A stretch of DNA of 18,861 nucleotides from an uncultured Geobacteraceae bacterium (GTDB taxonomy: Bacteria > Desulfobacterota > Desulfuromonadia > Desulfuromonadales > Geopsychrobacteraceae), in assembly GCA_937958075.1 (NCBI GenBank), contig CALFFB010000156.1, forward strand, positions 1 to 18,861, read 5' to 3'. Under the pieces are notes generated by a model. It was not told the origin of the DNA. It saw only the letters and a list, made by a program, of their open reading frames with translations, and searched no databases. Within the stretch, counting starts at the first letter, position 1; every line of letters begins with the position of its first letter. The position numbers and the translations under genes were made by a program. Shown here piece by piece: positions 15,265-18,861 of this stretch.

Positions 15265-16176
15265 GTGGATTTTTTTATTCAGAATATTCTGAACGCCCTG
15301 CAGTGGGGGAGCTTCTACGCTCTTATCGCCCTGGGGTATACCCTGGTCTATGGGGTCCTGCGGCTGATCAACTTTGCCCACGGCGACATCTTCATGGTCG
15401 GGGCCTATATCTCGTTTTTCGTGGCCGGATTTCTTATCGGTCCGATCATCGGGCTTGCACCGGCCCTGGCCTTTGCGGTGACCATCCCCCTGACCATGGT
15501 ACTGACATCCCTGGTCGGAGTGACCCTGGAACGCATCGCCTACCGTCCCCTGCGGCGCAAGGGTGCCCATCGGCTGTATGTGGTCATTACCGCCCTGATG
15601 TGCGGACTGATCCTTGAATACTCGAACCTGGCCGTATTGGGCGCCAGCCGTCTGAAGTTTCCCGAGTTGATCGAAAAGCAGATCTGGAGTATCGGCGGCG
15701 TTACCGTGACCAACCTCAAGGTCATGGTCATCGTAACCGCCATTCTGGTGTTCCTGTTTCTGCAGTGGGTCGTGACCCGCACCCGAATCGGCATGGCCAT
15801 GCGGGCTATTTCCTACGACAAATTTGCCATCCCGCTGATGGGGATTCCCATCGACAATGTTATTGTCGTGACTTTCATTCTCGGCTCGGGTTTTGCCGGC
15901 CTGGCCGGGCTGCTGTTCGCCATGAGCTATCCGGTGCTGGAACCCTTCATGGGCATGCTCATCGGCTGGAAGGCTTTCATCGCTGCCGTGGTCGGTGGTA
16001 TCGGCGACATCAAGGGGGCCTTTGTCGGCGGCTTTCTCCTCGGTTTTATCGAGGTCGGCGTGGTCACCTTTTTCCCCTCGACCTATCGCGACCTCTTCGC
16101 CTTTACCATTTTGCTGCTGATTCTGTGGATGAAACCGACGGGCTTGTTCGGTATTCCGCAATCCACCAAAATATAG
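15265..16176 (+). CDS. livH: branched-chain amino acid ABC transporter permease LivH
   Basis: The 303-residue product is one of the two inner-membrane permeases of the importer. It shows about eight hydrophobic segments and the LivH signature near the N terminus, SFYALIALGYTLVYGVLRLI followed by NFAHGDIFMVGAY. The cytoplasmic coupling region MAMRAISYDKFAIPLMGIPI, where the ATPase docks, is followed by GSGFAGLAGLLFAM. I chose the GTG at 15265 because the product then begins MDFFIQNILNALQWG like other LivH proteins, and AAGGAAG lies about 8 bases upstream. A GTG at 15220 would add 15 residues without a ribosome site or family resemblance. The gene is separated from livK by the stem-loop region and is 15 bases before livM. 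Confidence 0.94.
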   Translation: MDFFIQNILNALQWGSFYALIALGYTLVYGVLRLINFAHGDIFMVGAYISFFVAGFLIGPIIGLAPALAFAVTIPLTMVLTSLVGVTLERIAYRPLRRKGAHRLYVVITALMCGLILEYSNLAVLGASRLKFPELIEKQIWSIGGVTVTNLKVMVIVTAILVFLFLQWVVTRTRIGMAMRAISYDKFAIPLMGIPIDNVIVVTFILGSGFAGLAGLLFAMSYPVLEPFMGMLIGWKAFIAAVVGGIGDIKGAFVGGFLLGFIEVGVVTFFPSTYRDLFAFTILLLILWMKPTGLFGIPQSTKI

Positions 16177-16191
16177 TTGGGAGACCCTGCA

Positions 16192-17262
16192 ATGAAAAAA
16201 TACTCTCTCAACATGCTGCTGTTGCTGTTTGCCATCGGCCTGCTGTTCGCCGCGCATTTCCGGGTTATTGACAGTTATATCCAGATTGTCGTCATGACGG
16301 TGGGCATCAATATCATGATGTCGACCAGCCTCAATCTGGTCAACGGGAACATGGGGGAATTTACCTGCGGCCATGCCGCCTTCATGTGCGTCGGCGCCTA
16401 TGTGTCATCGGTACTTTCCGTGTTCTGCTATGGCACCAAGTTCGGCGAACCACTGTTGCCGGCAGCCTCGGTCGTGATTGTTTTTCCCGTCATCCTGCTG
16501 ATTGGCGGGGCGGTGGCGGCGGTCTCCTCGCTGCTGGTCTCCGTTCCCTCCTTCAAGACCCGTGATGATTATCTGGCGATTATCTCCATCGCCGTGAATT
16601 ACATGATTATTTCGGCCCTGGAGAACATGGATTTTATCGGCGGGTCCCGTGGCTTTCAGGGGATGAAGGATACGGTCTGGGCGATGGTCGATATTTTCGA
16701 CGGGCCCTGGATGATGTTCTGGGTCATCAACTTTACCTTCTTCACCGTCTGGCTGATCCGCCGCTTCATTTCCTCCACCTACGGCAAGGGGGTCAACGCC
16801 ATCTGCCAGGATGAAGTGGCAGCGGAAATCATGAGCGTCAACACCAACAAGATCAAGATCATCAATTTCATGATCGCCGCCGGTCTGGCCGGCTGCGCCG
16901 GTGGGCTGTACGCCCATATCATCGGTTACGTCAACCCCCAGTCCTTCAACATCCTCAAGTCGACCGAGGCCATGGTCATGGTTTATCTCGGGGGCATGGG
17001 GTCCTTGTCCGGCGCCATCATCTCCGCGATCATTTTTACCGGTCTGCTCGAAGTCCTCCGCTCCCAGGCGATTGTCGACGGGCTGCTCTCACCCATCACC
17101 TTCATGTTTCCCGATTGGGAACCCTCGGCGGGGGTTATCAAGTGGGTCCTGATTCCACTGCTGCTGGTGATTGTCATGCAGTTCCGCCCGGAAGGCATCA
17201 TGGGGAATCGGGAATTGAGCGATGTCTTTCCCAGGCTGAAAAAATTCTACAGGTTTAAATGA
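16192..17262 (+). CDS. livM: branched-chain amino acid ABC transporter permease LivM
   Basis: The 356-residue product is the second permease of the importer. It carries many hydrophobic helices, the LivM block MSTSLNLVNGNMGEFTCGHA with AAFMCVGAY, the segment PSFKTRDDYLAIISIAVNYM, and FIGGSRGFQGM. The coupling helix is NAICQDEVAAEIMSVNTNKI followed by KIINFMIAAGLAGCAGGLYA. The ATG at 16192 has GGGAG 8 bases upstream. An in-frame TTG immediately after the livH stop is unlikely to be used. The stop overlaps the livG start (ATGA), indicating coupled translation with the ATPase. The C terminus QFRPEGIMGNREL is typical. Confidence 0.94.
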   Translation: MKKYSLNMLLLLFAIGLLFAAHFRVIDSYIQIVVMTVGINIMMSTSLNLVNGNMGEFTCGHAAFMCVGAYVSSVLSVFCYGTKFGEPLLPAASVVIVFPVILLIGGAVAAVSSLLVSVPSFKTRDDYLAIISIAVNYMIISALENMDFIGGSRGFQGMKDTVWAMVDIFDGPWMMFWVINFTFFTVWLIRRFISSTYGKGVNAICQDEVAAEIMSVNTNKIKIINFMIAAGLAGCAGGLYAHIIGYVNPQSFNILKSTEAMVMVYLGGMGSLSGAIISAIIFTGLLEVLRSQAIVDGLLSPITFMFPDWEPSAGVIKWVLIPLLLVIVMQFRPEGIMGNRELSDVFPRLKKFYRFK

Positions 17263-18065
17263 TGGCACAGACACAAACACAGGCACAGGCACAGCCGGCG
17301 CCGGTTCTTGAAATTCGCGAAATGACCCAGCGCTTTGGTGGTCTGACAGCGGTCAATAACTTCAACGTCAAGCTTGAAAAGAACCAGCTCACCGGTCTGA
17401 TCGGTCCGAACGGTGCAGGCAAGACAACGGTCTTCAACCTGGTCAGCGGCTTCTACCAGCCGAGCGAAGGCCGGATATTTGTCAACGGCAAACCGACGGC
17501 CGGTCTGAAACCGCATAAAGTCACCTCCCTCGGGGTGGCCCGGACCTTTCAGAATATTCGTCTCTGGAACGATATGACGGTTCTCGACAATATCCGTGTC
17601 GCTCAACATTACTGGCTTGGCTACGGTTTTTTTCACAGTGTCTTTCGCAGTAAACACTATCTGCGGCGTGAAGCGGAGATTGCCGCCGAGGCCGAGGAGC
17701 TGCTGGAAGTGTTCAATCTGCAACGGTTCGCCGGGGAACTGCCGAAGAATCTGCCCTACGGTATTCAGCGTAAACTCGAAATTGCCCGCGCCCTGTCAAC
17801 CCACCCGAAACTGCTTTTACTCGACGAGCCGGCAGCGGGCCTCAACTCCGCCGATATCCATGAACTGATCCGTCTCATCCGCTGGATTCATGAACGTTTC
17901 GATGTCAGTATCTGGATGATCGAACACCACATGGATGTGGTTATGGAGCTCTGCAGTCAGATCAAGGTAGTCGACTTTGGTCAGACGATCGCTGAAGGGA
18001 CGCCGGACGAAATCCGCAACCACCCGGCCGTGATCACCGCTTATCTGGGAGATGATAAAATCTGA
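17259..18065 (+). CDS. livG: branched-chain amino acid ABC transporter ATP-binding protein LivG
   Basis: The 268-residue product is one of the two ATPases powering the importer. Walker A is GPNGAGKT at 49-56, the Q-loop lies in RTFQNIRLW (Q98), and the signature LPYGIQRKLEIARAL (165-179) is the LivG variant rather than LSGGQ. Walker B is KLLLLDEPAAGLN (D189, E190), and the switch histidine is H223 in WMIEHHMD. The ATG at 17259 overlaps the livM stop; an adjacent ATG at 17262 is equally possible. The N terminus is odd: before the family start it has a Gln-Thr/Gln-Ala repeat (MMAQTQTQAQAQPAP) encoded by near-identical hexamers. The stop overlaps the livF start by one base (TGATG). Confidence 0.95.
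   Translation: MMAQTQTQAQAQPAPVLEIREMTQRFGGLTAVNNFNVKLEKNQLTGLIGPNGAGKTTVFNLVSGFYQPSEGRIFVNGKPTAGLKPHKVTSLGVARTFQNIRLWNDMTVLDNIRVAQHYWLGYGFFHSVFRSKHYLRREAEIAAEAEELLEVFNLQRFAGELPKNLPYGIQRKLEIARALSTHPKLLLLDEPAAGLNSADIHELIRLIRWIHERFDVSIWMIEHHMDVVMELCSQIKVVDFGQTIAEGTPDEIRNHPAVITAYLGDDKI
17268..17297 (+). repeat. short tandem hexamer repeat in livG N terminus
   Basis: Five consecutive hexamers CAGACA, CAAACA, CAGGCA, CAGGCA, CAGCCG encode alternating Gln with Thr, Ala or Pro at the start of LivG. Because each unit is six bases, slippage would add or remove two residues without shifting the frame. The repeat lies before the conserved ATPase domain. Confidence 0.7.
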
Positions 18066-18790
18066 TGCTGCTTTGTGTTGAAAATCTCGAAGTCAAATAC
18101 GGAAATATCCAGGCCCTGCACGGCATCAGCTTTCACGTCAATGAAGGGGAAATTGTCACCCTCATCGGTGCCAACGGCGCCGGCAAGACCACCAGTCTCT
18201 ACAGCATCACCCGACTGCCTCCTCCCGAAGCGCCCCGCGTGGTAGGTGGGGATATCAAATTCATGGGGAAGTCAATTCTCAAGACGGGGCCGAGCGATGT
18301 GGTCAAGCAGCTCAAGATCGCCCTGTCTCCCGAAGGGCGCCGCATCTTCGGTAATCTGTCCGTGATGGAGAATCTCAAGCTCGCGACCTTTGCCCGTGAC
18401 AAGGACGCCGATCTGGACCAGGAATATGAGCATGTCTTTGAGCTTTTTCCCCGCCTCAAGGAGCGGCGCCACCAGCGCAGTGAATCCCTGAGCGGCGGCG
18501 AGCAGCAGATGCTGGCCGTTGGCCGCGCCCTGATGACCGGTTGCCGGATTCTCCTGCTTGACGAGCCGAGCATGGGGCTGGCGCCGGTGCTGAAATACGA
18601 GCTGTTCCGCAAGCTCAAGCAGCTCAACGAAGAGGGGATGACCATCCTGCTGGTTGAGCAGAACGCCAATCTGGCCCTGAATCTGGCCCATCGCGGTTAC
18701 GTCCTCGATACCGGTACCATTGTTGCCGAAGGCGCCAGCGCCGAGCTTCTCAATAATCCTGACGTCAAAAAAGCCTATCTCGGCGGTTGA
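18065..18790 (+). CDS. livF: branched-chain amino acid ABC transporter ATP-binding protein LivF
   Basis: The 241-residue product is the second ATPase of the importer. It has Walker A GANGAGKT at 35-42, SPEGRRIFGNLSVMENL in the Q-loop/helical region (a LivF hallmark), signature LSGGEQQ at 142-148 and Walker B ILLLDEPSMGLAP (D166, E167). The LivF-specific ILLVEQNANLAL has Gln in place of the switch histidine, as is normal for LivF. Length fits the family (about 235-240). The start overlaps the livG stop by one base, with GGGAG some 13 bases upstream, so translation probably depends on coupling. It is the last recognised gene of the window and completes the five-gene transporter. Confidence 0.95.
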   Translation: MLLCVENLEVKYGNIQALHGISFHVNEGEIVTLIGANGAGKTTSLYSITRLPPPEAPRVVGGDIKFMGKSILKTGPSDVVKQLKIALSPEGRRIFGNLSVMENLKLATFARDKDADLDQEYEHVFELFPRLKERRHQRSESLSGGEQQMLAVGRALMTGCRILLLDEPSMGLAPVLKYELFRKLKQLNEEGMTILLVEQNANLALNLAHRGYVLDTGTIVAEGASAELLNNPDVKKAYLGG

Positions 18791-18861
18791 AATCCCGCAT
18801 TTTCCTGATCCTCAGGCGTTGTTGGCAGAAGGTCCGGCTCTGCCGGAAAATTGCCTTTGCC
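18791..18861 (+). other. end of window: hairpin-forming sequence after livF
   Basis: The 71 bases after livF contain two competing stems: GGCAGA (18824-18829) with TCTGCC (18839-18844), and TCCGGC-TCT-GCCGGA (18833-18847). The second is followed by AAAATTGCC rather than a U run. Either could lie at the end of the liv transcript, but the window stops too soon to tell. I see no start of a following gene. Confidence 0.3.

Noticed and set aside
17259..18065. Non-canonical LivG signature (LPYGIQ instead of LSGGQ) considered as a defect
   Set aside because: This variant is usual for LivG proteins, and the Walker and switch residues are intact.
18065..18790. Gln instead of the switch His in LivF considered as loss of function
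   Set aside because: VEQNA at this position is the normal LivF form.

Overview
The window looks like ordinary chromosome from a GC-rich, Gram-negative, probably anaerobic bacterium. A rubrerythrin, a two-subunit glycine decarboxylase (GcvPA/GcvPB), RNase J in a cell with periplasmic binding proteins, and the protein styles together suggest the Desulfuromonadia (Geobacter/Pelobacter/Desulfuromonas relatives). That placement is inference from gene content; there is no rRNA or other taxonomic marker. I see no insertion sequence, tRNA, rRNA, CRISPR array or phage gene.

All genes from 9 to 8957 are on the minus strand and all genes from 9279 to 18790 on the plus strand, so everything diverges from a 321-base intergenic region at 8958-9278. 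Minus strand, in order of transcription: rubrerythrin alone (8957-8454); then plsC, rnj and ftsK, tightly packed behind a good sigma-70 promoter (8322-8293); then a second packed group starting at 3462 with an AbiEi-family winged-helix protein, a small RNase H/RuvC-fold protein of unknown function, an L-2-hydroxyglutarate oxidase-type flavoprotein and a class I methyltransferase.

Plus strand: a complete glycine-cleavage operon gcvT-gcvH-gcvPA-gcvPB (9279-13708), lacking only the dihydrolipoamide dehydrogenase (L protein) and lipoylation genes. A 269-base gap follows that carries a perfect hairpin and then a strong intrinsic terminator. Next comes a complete branched-chain (or related) amino-acid ABC importer: livK-type binding protein, livH and livM permeases, livG and livF ATPases (13978-18790). 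A long hairpin without a U tract separates the binding-protein gene from the permease genes.

Most genes are standard housekeeping or transport genes. The least explained part is the two-gene unit at 1922-3462: an AbiEi-type regulator translationally coupled not to the usual AbiEii nucleotidyltransferase toxin but to a small protein with an apparently intact RNase H-fold acidic active site. Other points worth checking are the leader and terminator between gcvPB and livK, the tandem hairpin repeats downstream of the rubrerythrin gene, and a dyad inside the rubrerythrin promoter.
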